From: Cristatella mucedo | Lineage: Eukaryota; Bryozoa; Phylactolaemata; Cristatellidae | NCBI GenBank assembly: GCA_009760855.2 | Contig: WPIO01000001.1 | Span: forward strand, 11,173,501-11,237,500 | Direction: 5' to 3' | DNA: 64,000 nucleotides | Shown: one piece after another, positions 53,318-63,115 of the stretch | Layout of the letters: every line of letters begins with the position of its first letter | Numbering within the stretch: the first letter of the stretch is position 1 | Made by a program: the position numbers and the translations under genes | The notes under the pieces: model-generated | What the model was told of the DNA's origin: nothing | The model's database searches: none | The model's input: the letters and a program-made list of their open reading frames with translations, nothing else

Positions 53318-53368
<51 letters not shown>
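53318..53368. repeat. (TA)n microsatellite
   Basis: About 25 TA units beginning near 53318. Confidence 0.97.
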
Positions 53369-53370
<2 letters not shown>

Positions 53371-53393
53371 GCATATGTATATGCGTGTGTGTA

Positions 53394-53912
53394 AAATCTG
53401 CCCTCGTTTATCGAGGTTAATCCGTTCCAGGCTCTACCACGATAGGTGAATTTCCGCGAAGTAGGATTCTTTATTTACAAATCAAATAAGAAAATAAGAC
53501 ATATTAGACGTTACAAACGTCGTATTATTTTTTATTGTACATTTGATTGCACACACACAATGTTTACGCACAAACACCAAGCTATGAAAATAGTGCATTT
53601 GGTGATGAAGCGATTAAGATGAAGAGATGTACAGCACAGCAAAGAAGAGCAAGGTTACTGCTCCTCTGAAGGCCCGACTTCAGTAGGAGAGTCGTCAGGT
53701 GGTGCAGTATCTTAAACAGGTGCGTCGTCGTCTTCTTCCGAGTTCCGTACGAACAGTAATTTTAATTGCAATACAGGGGTGTATAGTTGACTCAGACAAA
53801 GGAGCGTTCGCTGTATCATTTTCGCTATTTCGATAAACTTTTTAATGAATATACACGTATTTAAAAAACCTCGATAGAGTGAAGCCGCGAGAAAGTCGAA
53901 GAGGGACGACTG
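53394..53912. mobile_element. second Tigger/pogo-type non-autonomous element
   Basis: 519 bp flanked by TA. The left end ccctcgtttatcgaggttaa, tccgttccaggctctaccac and the right end gaaagtcgaagagggacgac, tg are the known Tigger-type ends (CAG..TCCCTC termini). The left terminus has mutated (aaatctgccctc against cagtcgtccctc). No transposase frame is seen. It is a different subfamily from the copy at 49.7 kb. Confidence 0.85.
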
Positions 53913-53925
53913 TATATATGTATAT

Positions 53926-53976
53926 ATACATATTACCTTGGGGAAATGATCAGTCTTTCCACAAGGTAATATGTAT
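53926..53976. repeat. 15-bp perfect hairpin
   Basis: atacatattaccttg (53926-53940) and its complement caaggtaatatgtat (53962-53976) with a 21-nt loop. It lies immediately beside the Tigger element. A direct repeat accttggggaaa occurs in the arm and again after it. Confidence 0.8.
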
Positions 53977-53999
53977 CACCTTGGGGAAAGATTCTCTGA

Positions 54000-54582
54000 T
54001 CTCTTGTCTGTCACATTGAAGTAGAAGCCCATCGCAGTATAAGTAAGACGCTGACACATGAGCAGCTTAGGTGCCGATCAACGGTCGACATTAGCGTTTA
54101 TAACTTTATGCACAGGCGACCTCATCATTGCTTTTATAGCAGCTTGACTTGACCTTAGGTAGGATAATAATAATAGTAACACCTGCATAGCATCGTCAGA
54201 TAATTGAATCTCTCTAACCACTTTACTCACGTTTTGGTACGACCTGCAGTAGTCTCGCATGCCAGTCGATGGACAGGCAGTCCAGACTTTTGCATGTTTT
54301 TCAAGCCGACGTCTATTGGTCGCAGCAGCTAGTTTAATGTCAGCAGCTTTAATGTCGTACAGCTTTCGCTTCGCCAGGCGAGCCAACTCATCCACAGCAC
54401 GCGTCGTGTCATCGTGCAATTTCGCAGCCGTTGCAGTCCTCCTCTGGCGCCGCTTGCCCCGGGGTCGAGCCAGCTGGGATGGGGGGGGGGGGGGAGTGAG
54501 CATGCTGCCGCCGCCGCCCGAGGTGTAAGCCCACAGAGCCAGGAAGGAAAAAACAGCCGCCAACGTAGAACGATTTCCAAGT
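54000..54582. other. 3' flank of the P450 gene
   Basis: A minus-strand frame at 54078-54563 (161 codons) shows no known domain. A G14-type run (54481-54494) lies here. Nothing else is supported. Confidence 0.35.
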
Positions 54583-54588
54583 TTTATT
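54583..54588 (-). promoter_or_regulatory. possible polyadenylation signal of the P450 gene
   Basis: AATAAA on the minus strand, about 450 nt after the stop codon. It would give a 3' UTR that contains a GGC-rich run (54845-54883). Confidence 0.4.
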
Positions 54589-55037
54589 TCCGCCAGCGTG
54601 CAGGAAACGCAGGTACGCAGAACCGAGCCTCGCAGAACCGAGCCAGCGAGTACAAAAGCGGCACTGCAGTCGCGAACGCACGCGTCAGCGCTCGTCGAAC
54701 GCCGAGCAGCCGATTGTCTCTAATAAATAAATTAGGGAAACAAGCCTGCGAGCCTTGAGGAAGGCACGGCCCCACTGTAGAGACATCGTCGAATAAATAT
54801 AGGAGTGTAGAAAAATAAATAACTCCGGGCGCTGCGCAAAGCTTTTACACGCGCCGCCGCCGCCGGCCGCCGCCGCCGCCCCGGTTGGAGCATCGTAGCA
54901 GCAACTATCCGAAAGAGTCACTATCACCAGTCTTCGCCCCCTGCCGCCGCCCGCCGTAGCGGTAGCGGCGGGAATTACAAGGAGCCGCCGCCCCATCTCT
55001 ATCGTGCCGCCCTAGCAGGGCGCCCGTCAGCTCGTCT

Positions 55038-55331
55038 TCAGCAGCCGGTCACCGAGACGTCCGTAGCCGCTTCCTTGAAGCGGTAGCGGATCTGGACGTC
55101 GTTGGTCGGCGGCAGGATCTCGTGTCCGTGGTAGCGAACGTCGACCGTCGCCTGCTGCCCGGGCAGAGCCTCGATGTCGAGTCGCGAGAGCAGCGAGATG
55201 AGGAAGAACTTGACCTGGAGCACGGCGATCCTCTTGCCCGGACACAGGGTGCCGAACGCCAGCACGGGGTTCTTCAGCTCGATGCCGTTCTTGTAGAACT
55301 TCTGGTCGATGAAGCGATCGTATTTAAACGC
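55038..55331 (-). CDS. CYP7-like exon 6: haem-binding end and stop
   Basis: Acceptor ccataattgcag. It reads AFKYDRFIDQKFYKNGIELK, NPVLAFGTLCPGKRIAVLQV, KFFLISLLSRLDIE and YHGHEILPPTNDVQIRYRFK, then TGA. The cysteine in LCPGK is the predicted haem ligand. Relatives have F-G-x-G-x-x-x-C-x-G; here F-G and C are only two residues apart. Confidence 0.92.
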   Translation of the reverse strand, partial: AFKYDRFIDQKFYKNGIELKNPVLAFGTLCPGKRIAVLQVKFFLISLLSRLDIEALPGQQATVDVRYHGHEILPPTNDVQIRYRFKEAATDVSVTGC

Positions 55332-57374
55332 CTGCAATTATGGAACACTCGAAGTGACCCGGCTGCTGACCCGGGGCCGCTCCTGACCCCATCCTGCCCA
55401 CCGAATCCACAGCGCCACCAGCCGCAGCAGCATCCTCCGACAACCCCGCGCGGGCGCTCTTTAGCACTCTTACCGTCGGGTTCTCGAATATCTCCGGGTC
55501 CTTGTGAATGGCCGGCGGGTGCATGCACACCTTGTCACCAGCGCGAACGGTGTACGTGTGGCCGGTGCTCGCTACGGTGAACTGAGTGTCGGCCTTGTTC
55601 ACTCGAACCATGAACACGCCGCTGGCCAGTCGAAACGACTCGTTCACGACGCTGTCTGTAAGAGAGCGAATCATCGGCTGCGTAAGAACGCGGTCGTTGC
55701 TGCTGCTGCTGCGGTGGGCTCGCCAGCTCGGCCTCGACGGGTCGGTGCCGTACGTTGAGGGGGGGGGGGTCGGCGGTGTCGCTGCAGGTCAGCGAGGCTC
55801 TCGCTGCTGCTGCTGCTGCTTACCGAGCGTCCTGAGGCTGTCGATGTCGGCCGTGCTTATAGAGGCTGCCTGTGGTGGACCGCCGTCGCCGCCGCACTCC
55901 GAGCGGCTGGCTAGCATCTCGTCGAGCTCGGCTCGCACGGCGGCCATGGCGACAGGGTCGCGAAGCAGGTTGTGCACGCACCAGAAGGCTATCTTGAACG
56001 TGTTCATGTTGACGTGCAGGTAAACGAGGTTGTGACCCTTGACGGCCGACTCGTCGAGCCCGTGGCCGTGCATGTGCTCGATGGCCGCCTTGATGTAGTC
56101 GGACGCGTCGGGCGAGGCGAGCAGCGTCTCGCCGCTCGGCTGCTGGGAGAGCACTCGGAGCGCGCGGCACGCCTCGGGGAAGAGCCACTTGGGCAGGCCG
56201 ATCCAGACGTAGTTGAAGTACTTGTGGAACGTGCGCAGGTTGTCGCCGAACACGCGATAGTTGAACGAGGGCGACTCCTGCTCGGGGCCAAAGATGGAGT
56301 TAAAGATGGCGCGGAATATGGTGTCGGATGCGAGGCCCAGCAGGCCCGCCTCGCTCCACTCGGTCTGGCCTGCGGTGACGCGTGGCAGCGAGTCGCGAAG
56401 CGAGTCGAACGACACGTCCAGGTTTCGCTGGAACTGGCACAGGCTGCGCGGCACGGCGGGCCCCTTGGTCGTCTTGGTGGCGAACTTGATCATGTTTCGC
56501 GAGTCGGGAATGCTGAAGCCGAATATGTGACTGTTGACCTGCTCCTGAACGGCGTCGAAATCGAAGTTCTTCTCTCGGCTGGAAAACGTTGGAGACGGCG
56601 CGTCGCGTGAGCCCGCGAAGTGCAAGGCCGGCGGTGAGCGAGCGAGACAGCGAGCGAGCGATGCGCCACTTTTGGCCAGTCTTCGCTGCTGCTGCTGAAG
56701 CGACGAAACGCTACGCGAGTGGGCTTGAGCAAATTACGAAGAGCATCATCACTCGGTTGGAGGCGGCGGCGGCGGAGGGGGAGGGGTGAGCGAATTAGCC
56801 ACGATAAATCTCGCTGCCGAGATTCAATTGAGCAGAGCGGCACTCGAGCCCTGATTTACGATGTCGTTAAGCGATCTCGGGCTCGGCACCTTCCAGGGAC
56901 GCTGCGGGGCGGCGGCGTGGCGCTCACCTGAAGTTCTCAAAACTGTGAGGGTCGGCGACGATGGTCATATGGTAGTGAAGAAGGCGTACGGTAAAGAGAC
57001 CGCCCAGTTTCGCGGCGGCCCCGTGCAGGAACTGGACGGCGTTCTCGCCGAACTCCTTGCCGTTGCCCCAAAGGAAGTGGCCGGGCACAAGCGGCGGCTC
57101 TCCCGCTCTCCTGCAACCGGCAGCGGCGGCTTCACACTCTTCCGTTCGCATCGACCTCTCGCGCGCGCCAAGACTCGTGGCTGGGGGACGCGCACGACCA
57201 GGCGACCACGACCAGGGGACGCGCGCGCGGAGCTGAGGCCGGCCTGCGAAGAGCGACCGAGCGCCGCGCGGTAGGCGGCCGTGTCACTTACGGTTTACGC
57301 TGCACCCTTCGAGCGAGGTAGACGACGAGACATAGTAGGACTGCGGCTATCAGGACGACCGACAGTAGAGCCAT
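55038..57374 (-). CDS. CYP7-like cytochrome P450, complete, five coding exons
   Basis: The exons, read on the minus strand, are 57374-57292, 57110-56928, 56578-55824, 55655-55474 and 55331-55038. Joined in phase they give 498 residues plus TGA, close to the about 500 of CYP7A1. Order: N-terminal membrane anchor (MALLSVVLIAAVLLCLVVYL) followed by basic ARRVQRK, hinge GEPPLVPGHFLWG, I-helix-like VYLHVNMNTFKIAFW (N-T in place of the usual acidic-T pair, as in CYP7/8), ExxR as ESFR, DPEIFENPTAFKYDRFID, the haem cysteine in FGTLCPGK, and end ILPPTNDVQIRYRFK, closest in my memory to CYP7A1. CYP7/8 enzymes are ER-bound sterol or prostanoid oxidases; the substrate here is unknown. The haem loop is three residues short. 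CYP7B, CYP8 or CYP39 affinity cannot be excluded. Confidence 0.9.
55474..55655 (-). CDS. CYP7-like exon 5: ExxR helix
   Basis: Acceptor gctctcttacag, donor ACG|gtaaga. It reads SVVNESFRLASGVFMVRVNK, then TVRAGDKVCMHPPAIHKDPE and IFENPT. ESFR is the conserved ExxR motif of the K helix. Confidence 0.92.
55824..56578 (-). CDS. CYP7-like exon 4: large central exon, helices B to J
   Basis: 755 bp between gttttccag and CTCG|gtaagc. It begins REKNFDFDAVQEQVNSHIFG and continues through EAGLLGLASDTIFRAIF, YFNYVWIGLPKWLFPEACRA and LVYLHVNMNTFKIAFWCVHN, to LLRDPVAMAAVRAELDEML and IDSLRTL. It is G+C-rich, and the opposite strand is also open but lacks meaning. Confidence 0.9.
56928..57110 (-). CDS. CYP7-like exon 3: hinge and first sheet
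   Basis: Acceptor ccggttgcag, donor CAG|gtgagc. It reads RAGEPPLVPGHFLWGNGKEF, GLFTVRLLHYHMTIVADPHS and FENF. GEPPL, GxxFTVxL and DPHS are typical of the CYP7/8 N-terminal region. Phase fits both neighbours. Confidence 0.88.
57292..57374 (-). CDS. CYP7-like exon 2 (first coding): membrane anchor
   Basis: Its exon begins at 57394 after ttattctgcag, and ATG lies at 57374-57372. It encodes a hydrophobic anchor and ARRVQRK (27 codons), then two bases of a split proline before the donor GTAAGT. Confidence 0.85.
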
Positions 57375-57599
57375 GACAGCACTGGCGGGCGAGCCTGCAG
57401 AATAAGTGCGACGGCCTCGGTCAGGCACAGCGACGGCCGGCGATGAGCGGCCGCTGGGCTTGCAAGCCCAACCGCCGCCTAGCCACCCCAGCGACTTCCC
57501 CTCCAAGCCCCATGCGCCGGCGTCGGAGGCGGTGGAGGATAAAGCTTTAATTGATTCATTCCGAGGGTGGACGGGCGGCGAGGGAGCGAGCGGGCAGCG

Positions 57600-57690
57600 G
57601 GCGGGCAGGCGGGGGGGGGGGCAAGTGAGCGGGCAGCTGGCGGCAAGCGGGGGGGGGGGGGGGAGGCAAGTGAGCGGGCAGCGGGCGGCG
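57600..57690. repeat. G-run tandem repeat in P450 intron 1
   Basis: Two copies of gcaagtgagcgggcagc separated by G11-G15 runs on the plus strand (C-runs on the transcribed gene's sense strand). A related gagcgagcgggcagcggg unit precedes them. It could form G-quadruplex or i-motif structures. Confidence 0.75.
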
Positions 57691-58177
57691 ACAGGCTCGT
57701 CATCTTCCGCATCTATCGACAACGCTATCGTTCGCTCGAAAAATTCGCCGTTCGCGTTACGAAGTAATTTTGTCACGTCCGATTTCGAAGTTTCGCCCAG
57801 TCTCGCCCACTGCCAGCAACGGGGGGGGGGCGGCTGCGGGCGTCGCCTGGGCCTCTGGCGAGGACTAGGAAAAAGACGAGGCAAAAGGCGCCCGGCCAGT
57901 GCTCGGCAGCGAAGTCGCCCGCCCGGGGGTAAAACCGACCGAGCGCCGACTCGGCGTCGGAGATGCACGAGAATCCCCGAAGAGTTCGGCGCGATAGTCT
58001 GGTGGAGCTCGAGGCGCTGGCGTGCAGCAGGTGCCCAACCCCGGGGTGAGCGAGTATCGAGGCCGAGGAGTCGCCGCTCAGCGCGGCCGCCGAGCTGACG
58101 GCGACCGCCCGCTCGCGGGCAAGCAGTGTGGGACGGCGGTGGCGGCCGCGGCTGGTCCGAGAGGAGGCAGCGCTTAC

Positions 58178-58285
58178 CGATGAAGCAGCGTTCGACGAGC
58201 AGCCTTCAAGCGACGAGATCGCTTCCCAGTAGGCGGTTTCGGAGGCAGTGGCCGGTACGGCTCGAGAGCTGTGTCGTGTGTGAAT
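58178..58285 (-). other. probable non-coding first exon of the P450 gene
   Basis: The TATA box predicts a start near 58285. A good donor (TCATCG|gtaagcg) follows at 58178, and the acceptor of the coding exon at 57395 has no coding partner upstream. Exact ends are inferred, with no transcript evidence. Confidence 0.4.
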
Positions 58286-58310
58286 GAAGGCCACTGTGGT
58301 GCCCCGCGAG

Positions 58311-58343
58311 CTATATACAGGCTGGGTCACCGAACCCACCAAT
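58311..58343 (-). promoter_or_regulatory. TATA box and CCAAT-type box of the P450 gene
   Basis: Minus strand TGTATATAG (TATA core at 58317-58311) with an ATTGG (reverse CCAAT) at 58343-58339 just upstream. Confidence 0.45.
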
Positions 58344-60619
58344 CAGCTTTTCCGGATGTCCGGCCCGTAGCCCTCGGCGAAATGCGGAGCAGGTGCGGAT
58401 GCTTGTCGCCCTGTGGGCGGCTGGCTCGCTGTGCCCAACCGTGGGGGGAGGTGAGTTGAGCCGCAGGCGTGCTAGCCCCGTGCGTCTCGACTCGAAATGG
58501 CGACGGCACTCTGGCGAAATTCGGCTGCAGCGGGAGAGAGCCGACTACGTGCAGCAGAGCAGCGCAATGCCCGCCGAGACGCTGACGCTGAGCTTTTCGA
58601 ATGCACGTTCGCTGCACTATCGGAGCTTCGGCCGCAGCATCGGAGCCGGCCTGGCGGCTGGGCCTCGCGAGAGCGTGGCTCGGCGCTCGAGTTTTAGCGG
58701 TGCCGATCGATCGCTCGCTTCTTTGGCGCTTAGCCGCACACTTGCTCACTGCCCGACGTTTTGGCTATGGAGTTGTGTGGCGCTTCGCTCGGCGACCTCA
58801 CGACCAAACCTCCGGCAGTGGACTATCTACCGCTGCCATGCGAGCTGCGGCGGCGTTCGTGGCTCGAAGGCTTTCGACAGCGCTCGTGGCTGTAGGAAAT
58901 CCTCCGCAGGAAGCGCTCCGGAACTGATTGCCTCGAAGCCGGCGGGTGCAGGTTTTTTCAATTCTCTATTTTTGTGTACACCTTCTAAAATTAGTCCGGC
59001 GATGCCTTGCTTTCAATTATCGCGGAACTCTCGTGCACGTGTTAGCGAGGGCGCGAGTTTGTCACAGGTCGGTCGCCCGGCTTTCCGGAACCGCGACAGC
59101 GACAACGATGAAGGCGACGGTGGAAGCGCCGATCGAGTGGCTCGGTCGCTTCGCCAACATGCCGGCACAGGACGCTGCGAAGCGAACTCAGTCAGTGGCG
59201 AATCGACTCGGCGAAACTCGAATGGCAGCAGCGCTCGCTCGCACGGTCCGATTCTCTACCGAGCCGAGCTCCTGCTCTGCTGCGCGAGCGATGCTTGCCG
59301 CTGAAGGGGGGGAGCAAGGCCTGCAGGAGTGCTGACAGAGCCCTCTCCCTCCCCTCCTGTCCGGCCGGCCCTGGTGCGGTTCTCGAGCGGTGGCGGCAGC
59401 GGCAGCCGGGCGACGGCAGCGGGGCGGTCCAGCCAGGGGGCTGGCTGGACCGCCCCGTTGGCTCGCTTTTCCGGCGACCCTTCTTCCCCGAGAGCGAGCG
59501 GCGGTGAGGGCGGGGGGAGAGTCAAGCTTCTCGCCAGTCGCAACCGCTCGGTAACCGGATGGTCGGTGAAACCCGAGCGGCTGGGCCGGAAGAAGCTCGA
59601 GGAGCAGCTAGCGGCGGCTAGTAGCCACCGCTTTCCGAGCAGCCGGAGGACGGCTACCCATTTCGGATGCTGGCGGCGGCGGCAGCGGCGGCTGCGTGGG
59701 CAGGCGATGGCTCCTAGAGAACTCGACGAGCTGAGCAGCACGGAGAGGGGAGGGGGCGCCGTCCGGCCTCCCGCCGATCGACCTTACCGCCTGCGACTGT
59801 TTCGGCAGGCTCGTCATGCGGCCGGACGGGCGGGCGCGTCGGGTGGTTTGGAGGCAGATAAAGAGATGGCTTAAGATAAATCACCTCGGGCGATAAAGCT
59901 TCCGCGACCAGAAATACACCGCCCGCCCTCTCTCGACGACGACCCCCCCTGATGCGTTGGCGTCGGCGCCCGACGCTCCCGCAGCTGTCGGCCCCAAACC
60001 CTTCGCAAGAGCGGGCGAAGAGGCCGAGAGCGGCTGAAGCACCGCTCCGGCACCACCACAGGGCGAGATTGCCGCTTCGGCAAGGCGCCCTGGCACGACC
60101 CCGAGCTAACTGCAGAGCGCAGCGGCCGGACGAGCGATCGTGGTCGCTCGGATTTGGGGGTATCCGCGGCGTCAGCTGCAGGCGACGCCGCCGCTCGGAT
60201 TGGGGGTATCCGCGGCGTCAGCAGGCGACGCCGCTCGACCTGCCGGCCTCGGGCAACGGCAGCAGCAGCAGCATAACAGAGCTCTCTTGCCGCCCGGTGC
60301 TTTAGTCATTGCAGCCCGCCGCCGGCGCCTCTGCCGTGCGGTTACTTAGCACGATGAATCAGACGGCGGCCAGAGCTAGTGCCAAGGGTGAGGTCCCCCG
60401 CTGTTCGGGATCTCTGTACGGCTGCGCGGTGGAGCGGAGCGATACGTGGAGAGATGCGCCGGCCGCGGTCGCTCTCCGAGAGGCTGAAGCGAGATGTCGA
60501 TCGAGCATCTCCTTCTGGCAGCTAGCTTCGATCGCCGGAAGTGATTCGGGCTCCGCCAGCTTCTCGGTGGCTCAGCTAAAAAGTGGCAGTGGAGGCTTAC
60601 AGTTCGCCCTACGACGAAT
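58344..60619. other. CpG-rich 5' flank of the P450 gene
   Basis: About 2.3 kb of CpG-rich DNA with long overlapping frames on both strands (for example plus 58393-59304) that show no domain and skewed R/S/A content. Most simply these are chance frames in GC-rich DNA. It contains a 47-bp tandem duplication at 60145-60237. Confidence 0.5.
60145..60237. repeat. 47-bp tandem duplication
   Basis: cgctcggatttgggggtatc and cgcggcgtcag at 60145 recur at 60192 with small deletions (ctgc missing before aggcgacg in the second copy). Confidence 0.85.
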
Positions 60620-60632
60620 CGAGTGAGAGTGA

Positions 60633-60709
<77 letters not shown>
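60620..60709. repeat. (GA)n microsatellite
   Basis: About 40 GA units. Confidence 0.97.
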
Positions 60710-60713
<4 letters not shown>

Positions 60714-61064
60714 AGAACGCAATCGAGTGGCTTCTCGGGGCTCAGCTTGTGTGCACCTCTCTCACGGTTAGCTAGTGCTGTTGCGCCTGCCTAACGAGTT
60801 TCGCAACATCGTATGGAGACACCTCATTAAGTGCGAAGAGCGTAAATACGCTCGTGCGAGTTTCCCTTGAAATCCACACGCCCCTGCGAGGAGGTCTGCA
60901 ACCTGTCCGGTGCTGCAACGAAGGCAACACTGCTGAGGCTGCGGCGGCCGTCCGTACGCGGCCGCCGCTCGCTTGTGCAAGAAAAGCGAGCAAAGCGTCG
61001 GTACAGGGCGGAGCGGCGGTCCTGCAGCGTGCAGGCCAGCTCCGCGCGGCTGCGCTCTCGCACC

Positions 61065-61531
61065 CGTACATAGTTCGCTCTGTAGAAAATTCTCCTGTCG
61101 CATAGCGCTCTCTGTACTTGGGGTCTTGTCTGTGGGGTCGCAGACGGAGGAGCAGAATTAAAGGAACAACTACGGCTACGAAGGCCTAGCTCCCGCGAGA
61201 AACTCTCGCCGGTGCGTCATTACACAACCTCATCGTAAGGAACGGGATCTTTTTCGCTCTCGCACCCGCTCGTGCTCTCGCGGCCGGCCGCCACGAAGCG
61301 ATCCGAGGCGAAATCGCCGCACAGCAAATCGTCGATCGACGAAAAAGATCCCGTTCCTTACGATGAGGTTGTGTAATGACGCACCGGCGAGAGTTTCTCG
61401 CGGGAGCTAGGCCTTCGTAGCCGTAGTTGTTCCTTTAATTCTGCTCCTCCGTCTGCGACCCCACAGACAAGACCCCAAGTACAGAGAGCGCTATGCGACA
61501 GGAGAATTTTCTACAGAGCGAACTATGTACG
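61065..61531. repeat. 192-bp perfect inverted repeat (palindrome), 83-bp spacer
   Basis: The left arm (61065-61256) begins cgtacatagttcgctctgta and ends gaacgggatctttttcg. The right arm (61340-61531) is its reverse complement with no mismatch that I can see. The right arm is, on the minus strand, continuous with the LINE-B 3' end at 61532-61770, whereas the sequence left of 61065 is unrelated. The left arm is therefore best read as an inverted copy of the right. Confidence 0.95.
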
Positions 61532-61770
61532 AGCAGCCTAACGTGCTTTCATTTCGCATACGGTAGCCCACGGACTTCATCTCGCGCCACAAAGAGATAG
61601 TGAGAAGCACAGCTGAGTCCGGAGAACAGTCAAGAAAGTGAGCAGAATAGAAGTAGCAGTACAGGCCGGCTGGAAAAGGTATGCCTTGGTCGGCAGCTGG
61701 ATAATAGATTATGACGAAAGGACCGACTTCGGACAAGAATCGTTGCTTAGCGGACGTCAAAGAGCAGCCC
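61420..61770 (-). mobile_element. LINE-B relic, 3' part
   Basis: The minus strand shows tactgctacttctattctgc, tcactttcttgactgttctc, atgaaagcacgttaggctgc and tctgtagaaaattctcctgt. These are the same blocks in the same order as LINE-B at 51.8-52.0 kb. Confidence 0.65.
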
Positions 61771-62039
61771 GACCGGGCGCACCGAGCGGGAACCGAGGTG
61801 ACTGAAGTTGTGTTTCGAGCTGAATTTTATCTGCGTCTACCTCGGGGGCGGTGCCGCATGGAAGGTTGGGAGGTGGATGGATTCTTCGGCCACAGATACG
61901 AACTAGTCGTTACGAAGCGGCTGGCATCCAATATTTCGTCTGCCGTTATAGACTACGGAATTGGCTACACAACTAGGCTGTGGGTGGAAATCGTGGGTCT
62001 GGTGCGGATCTTCAGCATCAAATGACAGCGGAACTTCCG

Positions 62040-63115
62040 GATGTTGAAACAGAGACCCTTGAAGACAGCGGATGGATTGTTTTACATTTACATAGCAACA
62101 CGATTAGACCGAAGAGACGTCTCGGAGGTAGAGGAAGCTTTACTGCTGCATACTCTAAACGTCTCGCGAAACCACAAGTTGACTTTAAAATAACTCTCTT
62201 ATCGAGATTGGTCAAAAACATCACTCTGGTGACCTCTGCTCGTAGTCTGAGCGTGCGGTTTCAAAACGACTCGAAATTAAATGTGAGTACGGAGAGCCTT
62301 CGCGGTCAAGTCAACCTTCACCTTCAGTTGAAAAGCAGTGTCGTAATCGGGGCCTGCTTAGATAGTAGCTCGGTAGCCAAATTAGTTTGTTGCGTGTTTG
62401 TGACATCGCGTCTGGAATGCAGTAACTCCCTTTATTAACGACGACCGACCTTCGCTCTAAATCGCCTGCAACTGACGCTCAACTCTGCAGCGCGTCTGAT
62501 CTGTCGTCATTGATTTCGCTGTCGCATCGCACGGCTTCTGCCCGAGCTTCGCTTTATTCCTACCAAGCAGCGAATCGACTTTGGGATCCTCTCTCGGACT
62601 TACAGGTTGCTTCACTAGCTTATACCAGCCTACCCACGCGACATCCTTGCTCCTCTGGTCACGTGCTCTCCCCACGTGCCGCTCCTCGGCCTCCTGAAGT
62701 CGAGCCGTTCGTCGAACTCAATTGAAATTTTTTGGCGACCGGACGGATCTTCTGCTTGAATGTGCCAAAGGTGTGAACACTCAGCGCTCCTCGATCTCGC
62801 CAGCGAACTTGTTTGTTTTTGTTCTTGAATGGTTTGCGTGCCTACGTCGTAAGCACGATTAAATCCGTATTACTGGCCAGATCAGCCTACTAACCAATCG
62901 GCCAGAGTGTCTTCTTGTGTTCGTTTGCGTGCTGGTCCAAGCGTGATACTTGCGTGCTTCCACTTGTCTAATCATGACTCCTTGCAAAAAAGTTCTTGGT
63001 TGTTACTTCGCTTGCAGTGAGCAGTAATGTGCCGGGATAGGGATTCCCGGCACATTACGGGATAGAGGTTCGGTTCTCATAGGGTCCTATGAAAACAACT
63101 TTTTTCATTATCCTC
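62040..63115 (+). mobile_element. LINE-C relic (CR1/L2-like)
   Basis: Decayed coding text VTSRLECSNSLY, a stop, then NRLQLTLNSAARLICRH and PTKQRIDFG is the C-terminal RT region. The 3' part (caattgaaattttttggcga, cggatcttctgcttgaatgt) and the end aggttcggttctcatagggt parallel the relic at 13.1-13.7 kb. A 13-bp hairpin (taatgtgccggga, 63025-63057) lies near the end. Confidence 0.7.

Noticed and set aside
55972-56610. 212-codon plus-strand frame opposite the P450 central exon
   Set aside because: Antisense shadow of a conserved P450 exon in GC-rich DNA.
57773-58342. 189-codon minus-strand frame across the P450 TATA region
   Set aside because: It overlaps the putative promoter and a good splice donor and has no P450 or other similarity; the coding start at 57374 has the membrane anchor.
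58393-59335. 303-codon plus-strand frame divergent from the P450 promoter
   Set aside because: Composition skewed to S, R and A, no domain or motif, alternative frames equally open; typical of CpG-rich DNA. Could be revisited with transcripts.
61086-61500. The palindrome as terminal repeats of a DNA transposon
   Set aside because: One arm continues smoothly into a LINE-B relic, no target duplication is visible at 61064/61532, and the spacer has no coding content; an inverted duplication fits better.
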